From: Aquificaceae bacterium
GTDB lineage: Bacteria > Aquificota > Aquificia > Aquificales > Aquificaceae
Direction of reading: 5' to 3'
Length of the DNA: 8,891 bases
Assembly: GCA_015490215.1 (NCBI GenBank)
Contig: WFYH01000180.1
Span: 1 to 8,891 of the forward strand
The notes under the pieces are model-generated. The model worked only from the letters and a program-made list of their open reading frames with translations. It ran no database searches and was not told the DNA's origin. Positions 1 to 5,296 of the stretch are shown piece after piece. How positions within the stretch are numbered: position 1 is the first letter of the stretch; each line of letters opens with the position of its first letter. The position numbers and the translations under genes were made by a program.

Positions 1-87
1 AACGGATGCTATACTATTCTTTACGTTTTAGCGGGACGCAAGAGCCCGCCGGCTCCTTGGCAACTGAATAGGGTTGTAGGGATTTTG

Positions 88-118
88 AGCGCATCAAAAT
101 GCGCTGATGTTTTGATGC
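88..118 (+). repeat. Overlapping, mutually exclusive hairpins
   Basis: AGCGCAT (88-94) and ATGCGCT (99-105) form a perfect 7-bp stem closed by the tetraloop CAAA. The loop-side sequence GCATCAAAA (91-99) is also perfectly complementary to TTTTGATGC (110-118), giving a 9-bp alternative stem. The two cannot form together, which is the layout of an RNA switch. It could also be chance in AT-rich non-coding DNA. No U-tract follows either stem, so neither is an obvious intrinsic terminator. Confidence 0.4.
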
Positions 119-238
119 TTTGATGATACCTCAACGAGCCTGTTGTTTTGCAATGACTTGAGATGTATGATTTTATACCCCCTTTGCAGGACCGACGACT
201 TTCGGAAATTAACTTCATTTCCTGAAACAGGGTGTTGC

Positions 239-260
239 ATAAGTCCTTGAACTGACTTAT
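239..260. repeat. 7-bp perfect inverted repeat
   Basis: ATAAGTC (239-245) is the exact reverse complement of GACTTAT (254-260), separated by 8 bases. The dyad sits 22 bp before the orphan CRISPR-type repeat. It could be an operator, a small hairpin or a relic of a mobile-element end. No function can be assigned from sequence. Confidence 0.4.
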
Positions 261-282
261 ATTATTAAACGGCTCGTTTGGG

Positions 283-311
283 GTTCCTAATCTGCCGTGT
301 GGAGTTGAAAG
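283..311 (+). CRISPR. Orphan CRISPR-type repeat unit (single, degenerate)
   Basis: The 29-bp unit begins GTTCCTAATC and ends GTGTGGAGTTGAAAG. It has the GTT(C/T)C start and (A/G)TTGAAA(C/G) end typical of type I/III CRISPR repeats of thermophiles. As I recall it, the Aquifex aeolicus repeat has the same length and differs only at unit positions 10, 12 and 29. I find no second copy at the expected 60-70 bp spacing on either side (about 217 or 348), and no cas gene in the window. It is therefore a solitary unit: a decayed end repeat, a remnant of a collapsed array, or a leader-plus-one-repeat locus. An open frame reads through it, which I take to be accidental. Confidence 0.5.
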
Positions 312-338
312 CGGGAATTGCCTTTACTTCAGGACTGA

Positions 339-1167
339 GTTCAACATAATGGAAACGACTATATATGCGTGGATGGATCGCTGTATAAGTTTGATGGGAT
401 CAATTTAAATAAACTGGTGGACAATAACAACCAAAGCGTTCCTTGCGATATAAATTGGTCACGTAAGTCCGACAAAACCGCGGTATACGCTGTGAATCAG
501 GGAAATATAGGAAAACTCCCCCACTCCGGAGGCAATTGGACACTCATATACACAGGCGGAGATGCCTCGAGCTTTCGTCTCACACAAAACTACGTAGTGG
601 TGCAGGTGTCGGGAGGACTGAAGGCTATTCCTAAGGACCCGAACCAAGAACAGGCTACCGATATAGAGACGGGCATAACTGGCTCTATATGTAATCACCA
701 CCACAGCGGATAAGGTTTTCTACAATAAATTTGTTGTTGATCCGCAGAGTAGTAACATCATCTCCTACGCCTGCGTCTGGACGGAGGGTAATACTAATCC
801 TGACTGCACCCAAAACGCCTACTGGGCGGGCTTCAGCTTTGCTACAAGCGGAACAATGAACTCATCCGGAGGCTCCCTCCTCCCGATTTACAAGATGCTT
901 AAGGTAGAAGGTGCTACACTTACGGGAACTCCCCCGAAGTTGTCTGGCGGAACGCTGTATGCGGTTGATCCTGTGGATCCTACAAACAAAACTCAACTGG
1001 TATCCGTTCCCCAGAACTTCAACATCCTCGGATCCGGCATAGGGGATCACTTACTCCTGAGCGGTGGTGACGGCAATCAGACTGACGTCTTTTACGTTAA
1101 CCTATCCCAGCAGGACAGTCTAACTCAGATAACCGATACTCCCACAGACGAATCTCCTTTCTTCTAA
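339..1167 (+). pseudogene. Frameshifted beta-propeller-like, probably exported protein (remnant)
   Basis: Two open segments in different frames look like one former gene. The first (339-713, no canonical start; GTG at 369) contains segments such as YICVDGSLYKFDG and YAVNQGNIGKL. The second is open from 679, has no starting Met in its opening part and ends at 1167. It contains NIISYACVWTEG, PDCTQNAYWAGFSF and GGTLYAVDP. Short strand-turn units of the form LYxxD, together with Gly/Asn/Ser/Thr-rich composition and scattered Cys, resemble a secreted WD40/TolB-like propeller. The frame changes by one base between about 679 and 710. No signal peptide, start codon or ribosome binding site is visible, so the 5' end is also lost. 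Family assignment is by fold-like pattern only. It could also be a lineage-specific exported protein. Deep decay is more likely than programmed frameshifting, because neighbouring genes are broken too. Confidence 0.55.
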
Positions 1168-1171
1168 CCTC

Positions 1172-1198
1172 CCGGGGGTCCTCCCGGCCCCTTGTTTT
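1172..1198 (+). terminator. Weak candidate terminator after the propeller-like pseudogene
   Basis: CCGGG (1172-1176) pairs with CCCGG (1183-1187) across a 6-base loop, and the stretch CCCCTTGTTTT follows. The octamer CCTCCCGG occurs twice (1168-1175 and 1180-1187), so alternative pairings exist. The stem is short and the T-run is interrupted, so this is only a candidate. Confidence 0.3.
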
Positions 1199-1217
1199 AA
1201 ACTTCTTTGCGGGTTGA

Positions 1218-1521
1218 TATCTTTTAGTAACGTTCGAGCGGGCTAAGGGAATTGTCAGGAAGGTAACCCTTGAGGTAATCCACGAAGTCGTCGAGGGGCA
1301 GGGAGATATACGAAAAGCTCGAAAAGATCGAGAGAAGACAGGAAGAGGACTTTAGATATCTGAGCCAGAGGATAGACCAGACGAACTAGAGGGTAGATCA
1401 GCTGAGGCAGGAGGTAAAGGGGGAGATAAACCAGCTGAGAGACGAGATGAATCAGCTCCGGACCGAGATAAGTCAGATGAACCACAGGATAGATACAAGT
1501 TATACAAATGCTCTCTCATGA
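1218..1521 (+). pseudogene. Short coiled-coil protein, broken by frameshift and amber codon
   Basis: From 1303 to 1521 the frame encodes a highly charged heptad-repeat helix (EKLEKIERRQEEDF, QLRDEMNQLRTEISQM), typical of small coiled-coil proteins found beside Uma2-type genes in thermophiles. An in-frame TAG at 1387-1389 interrupts it exactly where the pattern predicts Gln (QTN-stop-RVDQ). A plausible N-terminal part (KGIVRKVTLEVIHEVVE) reads in another frame from 1218 to about 1298. Dropping one G from the GGGG run at 1295-1298 would join the two. No start codon or ribosome binding site is seen at the 5' end. The frame ends at TGA 1519-1521, just before the Uma2 remnant, so the two were probably one transcription unit. 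Function is unknown; a self-associating or partner-binding role is only a guess. Confidence 0.6.
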
Positions 1522-1531
1522 TAATGAGAAG

Positions 1532-2068
1532 ATGATGAACCTAGCAAAGAAGTATCCTCCCCGCTACACCTACGAGGACTACAGGCTCTGGGAAGGAGAC
1601 TGGGAGCTTATAGAGGGAGTCCCCTACGCTATAGCTCCCTCACCCTTCGGGAAACATTAAAGGGTGGCTGGTGAGCTTGTATATCAGCTGAGGAAACAGC
1701 TTGAGCACCGCTCCGAAAGGTGCTTCGTTTATCCCGAGCTGGACTGGATAGTTAGCGAGAACAGGGTCGTGAGGCCCGACATAATGGTCGTGTGCAAGGA
1801 GGTTGAGGAGTATCTAAGGGAGACCCCCGAGCTTGTGGTGGAGGTGGTCTCTCCCGGCACAGCCCAGAAGGACGAAAGACTCAAGTTTGAACTCTATGAG
1901 AGAGAGGGAGTTAAGACCTATGTCCTTGTGTATTCGGAACTTAGAAAGGTTGGAGCTTTCAAGCTTGTCAGGAGCAGATACAGAAAGTTTTTTGACTCGG
2001 ATAGCGGGGAGCTTGAGCTTAGAATAAAAGGCTGCGTTATCAGGGTTAACACAGAAAAGCTCTGGTAG
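1532..2068 (+). pseudogene. Uma2-family PD-(D/E)XK nuclease, interrupted by in-frame TAA
   Basis: Starting at tandem ATGs (1532, 1535), the frame gives the Uma2/DUF820 opening YTYEDYRLWEGDWELIEGVPY, shown here only as a landmark. It then meets TAA at 1658-1660 and resumes without a frame change to TAG at 2068. Homologues carry Gln after the conserved His of this stretch (GKHQRVAGELVYQL), so CAA to TAA is the likely lesion. The nuclease core is intact: catalytic Asp in RPDIMVV (codon 1778-1780), Glu in VEVVSPGT (1841-1843) and Lys in KFELYEREGVKTYVLVY (1883-1885). The C-terminus ends in the usual short tail (IRVNTEKLW). GTG at 1664 could restart translation downstream of the stop, but would yield a protein lacking the first 40-odd residues. 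In vivo function of Uma2 proteins is poorly known. They form large paralogous families in cyanobacteria and thermophiles. Confidence 0.8.
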
Positions 2069-2078
2069 GAGGAACGCT

Positions 2079-2160
2079 GATAAAGGCTGTGGAGAGAGCT
2101 AGGAGGGAGAACCTTTCCGAGATTAGCGGTCTCCACGTAGCCTTAAGTGTAGCCTTTATC
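2079..2160 (+). repeat. Extended nested inverted repeat, possible structured RNA
   Basis: GATAAAGGCT (2079-2088) is the exact complement of AGCCTTTATC (2151-2160). The directly following GTGGAGA (2089-2095) is the exact complement of TCTCCAC (2130-2136). The result is a 17-bp stem with one 14-base bulge on the 3' side. Inside it, GCTA 2098-2101 / TAGC 2124-2127 and GGAGGG 2102-2107 / CTTTCC 2113-2118 (with two G-T pairs) continue the helix to a 5-base loop. The bulge carries a second copy of GTAGCCTT (2137-2144 and 2150-2157), so an alternative register exists. The stem begins 11 bp after the Uma2 stop codon. Confidence 0.55.
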
Positions 2161-2291
2161 TCCGCTATGTCTCTGAGGCTGAGGGAACTTCCAGCCCTTT
2201 GTGCACCCGAGATACCTACTGGGCAGGTCCTATTAAGGCGATCTCTGACCAACTTGCTTAACCTGCTAGTAAGGTTTATGGAACCACGACT

Positions 2292-2313
2292 TATCCTCCC
2301 ACCGGAGAGGATA
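2292..2313 (+). repeat. Strong hairpin at the end of the structured stretch
   Basis: TATCCTC (2292-2298) pairs perfectly with GAGGATA (2307-2313). CC (2299-2300) and GG (2304-2305) extend the stem across a single bulged A. The loop is ACC. No T-run follows (TAGAGTTG), so it is unlikely to be a simple intrinsic terminator. It may be the 3' domain of the structured RNA proposed for 2079-2313. Confidence 0.45.
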
Positions 2314-2430
2314 TAGAGTTGAAGGTATGATGGAGGTTTTAACATCTAATCTTTACAGGGGGGACGAACTTGGCTTGTGATCATAAATCATAGGTGGCAA
2401 CTCGGATTATATTACTTTGCTATGGTGAAG

Positions 2431-2469
2431 GAGCAGAGGAGCGAAACTTCAAACTTCAGCGTTCTGCTC
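2431..2469. repeat. 7-bp inverted repeat upstream of the DUF2229 gene
   Basis: GAGCAGA (2431-2437) is the exact complement of TCTGCTC (2463-2469). The loop contains a tandem direct repeat of AAACTTC (2444-2450 and 2451-2457). It lies about 40 bp before the first ATG of the next gene and could be a regulatory dyad or a rearrangement scar. No T-run follows. Confidence 0.35.
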
Positions 2470-2506
2470 GATAGTCCTAAATTAATAACTACGGCGTCAC
2501 GAACTC

Positions 2507-3709
2507 ATGTGGAGAAGTTTACTTCTTAGGAGAAAAACTAAAATTGGAGGACCTATAAGTGGAGATAGAAGCAACGTAAAAGTAGGCATTCCTAAGGTTC
2601 TCAATATCTGGTCTACTCACCGTTTTTGGATAGGTTTCCTTAAAGCCCTCGGAATTCCGGCAAAAAACATAGTGTTTAGTTCGGATACCTCCGAAGAGCA
2701 ATACAGAGAGTTCGGAAAGGGAAGAATAGGAATGGATTCATGCTATCCGGTCAAATGTATGGCTGGGCATATAGGTGAACTCCTTGTCACCAAAAATTTG
2801 GATGTAATTCTTCTTCCGATGATTTATTCCCTTCCTTCCTTTCTCAAAGGGCATGTTATGGATACTCTCTCCTGCACACGTGTCCCCATGGGTGTTGAAA
2901 ACATAAAGGCTGGTTTTCTGAAAGAAGAGGACGAGTTTGAAAAAAGGGGCGTTAGGCTCGTAACCCCGTTTGTGAGCTTCGCAGAACCTCACCTCTTACC
3001 CCAACAGCTCTATGAACCTTTAAAGGATGTCCTTAATGTAACCTACGAAGAGGTAGAAAGGGCTGTTAAGAAGGGTCTTGAGGAGCTAAAGAGGTTTGAC
3101 CAAAAGATGAGGAAAAAAACAAGGGAAATTCTGGAATGGTGCGCCCAAAACAACCATCCTTGCATACTTATCCTCGCAAGACCATACCACATGGACCCGG
3201 GCATAGGACACGAGATAGATGTTGAATTCCAGAGCTTAGGCTATCCCGTAGTGTGGTGTCAATATCTACCTATAGATGAGGATCTTATGGAGTGGCTTTT
3301 CGGACCTGATATTGAGGCTGGACTGATCAAAAGCCCCTTTGATATATCCGATGTGTGGGCTTCCTCATACAGTTCAAATACCAACGAAATTATTTGGGCT
3401 GCCAAGTTTGCCTCCCGCTTTCCGTGGATAACTGCGGTGGTCAGGCTTTCAAGCTACGAGTGCGGTATGGATCAACCCACTTATACACCTACCCAAAGGA
3501 TAGTTGAATCCTCGGGAACTCTATATTTCAAGTTCGGAGATCTTGATGAAACTAGGCCCTCCGGAAGTATAAGGATAAGGGTAGAAACCATAGACTACTA
3601 CGTCAGGAAGTATTCACCCCAGATAATAGAAAGAAAGCTAAAGAGGTTAAGGGCAGAAAAGAATCCCTTCCGCGAGCTTACATATTCACCCTCTGAGCGG
3701 TCGGGTTAG
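2507..3709 (+). CDS. DUF2229 protein, C-terminal part of a CoA-dehydratase activator-like protein
   Basis: This matches the DUF2229/acyl-CoA dehydratase activase-related region that forms the C-terminal part of giant 2-hydroxyglutaryl-CoA dehydratase activator-like (BcrAD/BadFG) proteins. Landmarks are VKVGIPKVLNIWST (24-37), DSCYPVKCMAGHIGELL (77-93, Cys79 and Cys84), SCTRVPMGVENIKAGF (122-137), ARPYHMDPGIGHEI (224-237), SPFDISDVWASSYSSNTNEI (276-295) and ECGMDQPTYTPTQ (318-330). The conserved Cys may bind an iron-sulfur cluster; that is inference. The N-terminal ATPase domains normally fused ahead of it are absent, and no activase motif occurs upstream. The first ATG has no ribosome binding site and about 23 unconserved residues follow it. 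A GGAGG at 2546-2550 precedes an in-frame ATA (2555), so an original start may have been lost. It is either a standalone domain protein or the open remains of a truncated gene. Its 3' end overlaps the cupin gene by 32 bp, tail to tail. Confidence 0.75.
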   Translation: MWRSLLLRRKTKIGGPISGDRSNVKVGIPKVLNIWSTHRFWIGFLKALGIPAKNIVFSSDTSEEQYREFGKGRIGMDSCYPVKCMAGHIGELLVTKNLDVILLPMIYSLPSFLKGHVMDTLSCTRVPMGVENIKAGFLKEEDEFEKRGVRLVTPFVSFAEPHLLPQQLYEPLKDVLNVTYEEVERAVKKGLEELKRFDQKMRKKTREILEWCAQNNHPCILILARPYHMDPGIGHEIDVEFQSLGYPVVWCQYLPIDEDLMEWLFGPDIEAGLIKSPFDISDVWASSYSSNTNEIIWAAKFASRFPWITAVVRLSSYECGMDQPTYTPTQRIVESSGTLYFKFGDLDETRPSGSIRIRVETIDYYVRKYSPQIIERKLKRLRAEKNPFRELTYSPSERSG

Positions 3710-4010
3710 GGGTTATAACAGCCTGCACGACCGAATCCTCAAGGGCTTTGAAGCCGTGGAGTTCCTCAGGCTCGTAAAATACGGTAGTCCCCGTTTCTAT
3801 AATCTCTTCCTTGTCCTCTTTGCCTATGTAGAAGCTCAGTTTTCCTTTTAGGACAGAAATAAAAACGCTTGAAGGGGACTTGTGAGGTTTTATCTCTTGA
3901 CCAGCTTTCAGAAAGAAACGTATGACCTTCGCGTTGGCATCCTCGTAGACGAGTTCCCTTGCGGGTGCTGCAGGGTCATACTTTTCCTCAAGGGGTTTGA
4001 TTGTCGCCAT
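3678..4010 (-). CDS. Small cupin-domain protein
   Basis: This 110-residue single-cupin protein has the two beta-barrel motifs in reduced form: AGQEIKPHKSPSSVFISVLKG (36-56; only one His, His43, instead of HxH) and FYEPEELHGFKAL (78-90; Glu82/83, His85). That leaves two His and one or two Glu as potential metal ligands. The enzyme or sensor role is unknown, and the reduced ligand set fits a binding or regulatory cupin. The start is well supported: GGAGGT lies 8 bases ahead of the ATG, inside the 3' end of the upstream membrane-protein gene, with which it overlaps by 23 bp. The two are therefore one operon with translational coupling, and the cupin probably assists or responds to whatever the membrane protein handles. 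No terminator is visible at its 3' end. Confidence 0.75.
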   Translation of the reverse strand: MATIKPLEEKYDPAAPARELVYEDANAKVIRFFLKAGQEIKPHKSPSSVFISVLKGKLSFYIGKEDKEEIIETGTTVFYEPEELHGFKALEDSVVQAVITPNPTAQRVNM

Positions 4011-5166
4011 CTTTTCCTACCTCCTTCAGTTTCTTGAAAAAGTGCCAGAAAGTTATCTTGAAGAAGCTCCCCAATATAAACAGGTAGATCATAGAAGATA
4101 CGAGGTTCAGCGGATAAAAGAGGCTGTCAACCGCAAGGAAGAGGATAAAGGCGATGAGCGAATTTTCCAGAAACTTGGGGAAGGAAGCTTCATCTATAAG
4201 CTCGCTTACTGTAGGAGCGTTTCCCCCTTTAGCAGAGGCGAACTTCCAGTTCCACATTATCCTCGGGAACAGATGTGCCATCCCCCCGAATATGGTAAAG
4301 GCTGTAAATCCGTAAACCATAAGGTCAAGGTGCAAAGTGAACATATCCGCAAGCAGTTGAGGATGTCCTGCGGTAAAGGTTCCAGCTATAAAGCCGGCGG
4401 GTAGAAACGCCAAGGCAACAAAGAAGGTTTTAACTACGTAGGGTAGGGGAGCAGGCATGGTTCTTGTCTGCACCAGCTTATACATCAGATAGGAAAAGTA
4501 GAGGGCTACTCCAAGCTCAAGAAGGGAGGAAAGGGCTATCGCTTGGTAGTTGAGGATTAGAAAGGAAAGTAGGAAGAGAACGGTGGAAGCCTGCTTCATG
4601 TAAAAGAGCTGTTTGGCCTTTTTGACGTTTAGCGTCTGCATCAGTAGCATGGGAATCCACGCCAGCTCAACTCCGTAAACCGCATTTAGCATTGCGCCTA
4701 CGGTGAGGGTATGAAGCGCAAGCTGAAGGGGAACCAAGCCCTGCCAAAAGTGTAGAAAGAGAAAAAGGGAGGAGAGGGCGAGGTAGAGGGAGGAAAAGGC
4801 TAAGAATTTAACGGTAACGGGCATCCAGTTTTTTATGTTCAAAACTCCGTGGGCAAAGAAGGTAGCGTAAGACAGAAAAAGCAATAGGGAACCCCACTTA
4901 AAGAGTCCGCCGTAGAAGAGGAGCATCCCGGCTACAACACCTGCGGTTACGAGGTAAGAAACCTGCGGGTAAGAAAGCTTCCTATTTTGGGAGTTAGGGA
5001 TTATCTGATACATCGCCCCCAAGAGGACAGATCCTATAAAGCCAAAGACGGCACTTACAAAAAGGAGGGGGCTGTAACCTACAAAAGGTTTTAAAATCAG
5101 GGAGATAAGCAGGTTAAGTAGCCCGAACAGAAAAAGGAGCGGGCTTATCTTGGAAATGTAAAACAT
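3988..5166 (-). CDS. Twelve-helix membrane protein, NnrS / heme-copper oxidase subunit I-like
   Basis: This 392-residue protein is almost entirely hydrophobic, with about 12 predicted transmembrane helices (near 7-29, 32-57, 69-89, 91-109, 119-141, 144-175, 193-207, 209-232, 243-265, 272-304, 334-354, 356-381). Two intramembrane His-bearing repeats stand out: LQLALHTLTVGAMLNAVYG (His152) and FTLHLDLMVYGFTAFTIFGG followed by MAHLFPRIMW (His279, His298). This spacing recalls the heme-ligating helices of heme-copper oxidase subunit I and of NnrS-type proteins of nitric-oxide metabolism. A catalytic oxidase is unlikely, because I do not see the full set of six His ligands. A heme- or metal-binding membrane protein in respiration or NO/O2 handling is the best guess. 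A sigma-70-like promoter lies just upstream and GGAAAGG precedes the ATG. The cupin gene overlaps its 3' end. Confidence 0.65.
   Translation of the reverse strand: MFYISKISPLLFLFGLLNLLISLILKPFVGYSPLLFVSAVFGFIGSVLLGAMYQIIPNSQNRKLSYPQVSYLVTAGVVAGMLLFYGGLFKWGSLLLFLSYATFFAHGVLNIKNWMPVTVKFLAFSSLYLALSSLFLFLHFWQGLVPLQLALHTLTVGAMLNAVYGVELAWIPMLLMQTLNVKKAKQLFYMKQASTVLFLLSFLILNYQAIALSSLLELGVALYFSYLMYKLVQTRTMPAPLPYVVKTFFVALAFLPAGFIAGTFTAGHPQLLADMFTLHLDLMVYGFTAFTIFGGMAHLFPRIMWNWKFASAKGGNAPTVSELIDEASFPKFLENSLIAFILFLAVDSLFYPLNLVSSMIYLFILGSFFKITFWHFFKKLKEVGKDGDNQTP
4019..4024 (-). promoter_or_regulatory. Ribosome binding site of the cupin gene
   Basis: On the minus strand GGAGGT sits 8 bases before the ATG at 4010 and is embedded in the last codons of the membrane-protein gene. 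It fixes the cupin start and implies translational coupling. Confidence 0.75.
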
Positions 5167-5198
5167 GCCTTTCCGCCTCTGTTAGTAATCAATTATTT

Positions 5199-5226
5199 AC
5201 TATAAGACATAGGAGGATCAAGTCAA
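5199..5226 (-). promoter_or_regulatory. Sigma-70-like promoter for the membrane protein-cupin operon
   Basis: On the minus strand TTGACT (5221-5226) and TATAGT (5199-5204) are spaced by 16 bases. This predicts transcription from about 5192 and a leader of roughly 25 nt that contains GGAAAGG before the ATG at 5166. It is back to back with the promoter of the lipoyl-carrier operon. Confidence 0.55.
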
Positions 5227-5259
5227 TAAGTTGTTTTAATGCCCCTATAAGCTCTGAGT

Positions 5260-5288
5260 TTGTAAATGTCCGTTTATTTGGTTTATAT
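5260..5288 (+). promoter_or_regulatory. Promoter giving a nearly leaderless lipoyl-carrier mRNA
   Basis: TTGTAA (5260-5265) and TTATAT (5283-5288) are 17 bases apart. Transcription would begin about 7 bases on, at or just before the ATG at 5297. No Shine-Dalgarno sequence is visible between them, which agrees with leaderless or very short-leader initiation. Confidence 0.4.
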
Positions 5289-5296
5289 TTTTAAGT

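Larger units (their letters stand above)
1..282. other. Non-coding stretch with hairpin-forming repeats, no gene recognised
   Basis: I find no credible gene here. The only sizeable open frame, about 65 codons on the minus strand, has no recognisable motif and no ribosome binding site. The stretch has several small inverted repeats: GCGGG at 31-35 with CCCGC at 45-49, which competes with GAGCC 42-46 / GGCTC 51-55; AGCGCAT 88-94 / ATGCGCT 99-105; and ATAAGTC 239-245 / GACTTAT 254-260. It lies just 5' of the orphan CRISPR-type repeat, so part of it could be a remnant CRISPR leader or flank. That is inference from position only. Confidence 0.5.
2069..2506. other. Gene-free stretch rich in RNA-like inverted repeats
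   Basis: The longest plus-strand open frame (75 codons from 2089) and an overlapping minus-strand frame (99 codons, 2046-2345) show no motif I recognise. Both overlap dense inverted repeats, so I treat them as spurious. Besides the separately listed hairpins there are GAGAT 2209-2213 / ATCTC 2241-2245 enclosing ACCT 2214-2217 / AGGT 2225-2228 and CCT 2229-2231 / AGG 2236-2238, and AACCT 2260-2264 / AGGTT 2272-2276. A short run at 2271-2330 (YGTTTYPPTGEDIELKV then stop) reads like a protein tail but has no upstream partner. None of the frames shows CoA-activase motifs, so the missing N-terminal half of the next gene is not here. Confidence 0.5.

Noticed and set aside
31..80. Possible c-di-GMP (GEMM) riboswitch because of GGGACGCAA followed by a GAGCC/GGCTC stem
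   Set aside because: The conserved GGCAAACC arm that should precede it by 10-30 bases is absent, and the 3' GCCGGGTTACC part is not found. Only the short core matches, so I treat it as coincidence.
21..218. Minus-strand 65-codon open frame at the left edge
   Set aside because: No motif, no ribosome binding site, and it overlaps hairpin-forming non-coding sequence.
256..350. Open reading frame running through the CRISPR-type repeat into the propeller-like pseudogene
   Set aside because: The frame reads across a near-exact CRISPR repeat, has no start and lies in a different frame from the first clear propeller segment, so continuity is probably accidental.
1295..1660. Stop-codon reassignment (TAG/TAA read as Gln)
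   Set aside because: Other genes here end normally at TAG, TAA or TGA, and the same stretch also has a frameshift. Ordinary pseudogene decay is simpler.
2079..2313. RNase P RNA, tmRNA, SRP RNA or group II intron domain V
   Set aside because: The hallmark motifs (GAGGAAAGTCC, the tmRNA tRNA-like ends, GGAAGCAGC and the domain V catalytic triad stem) were not found.
2046..2345. 99-codon minus-strand frame and 75-codon plus-strand frame (2089-2316)
   Set aside because: They overlap each other on dense inverted repeats and show no recognisable domain. The structure explains the openness better than coding does.
3988..5166. Catalytic cytochrome c oxidase subunit I
   Set aside because: The protein is too short and lacks the complete set of heme and copper His ligands. 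Only the general helix pattern resembles that family.
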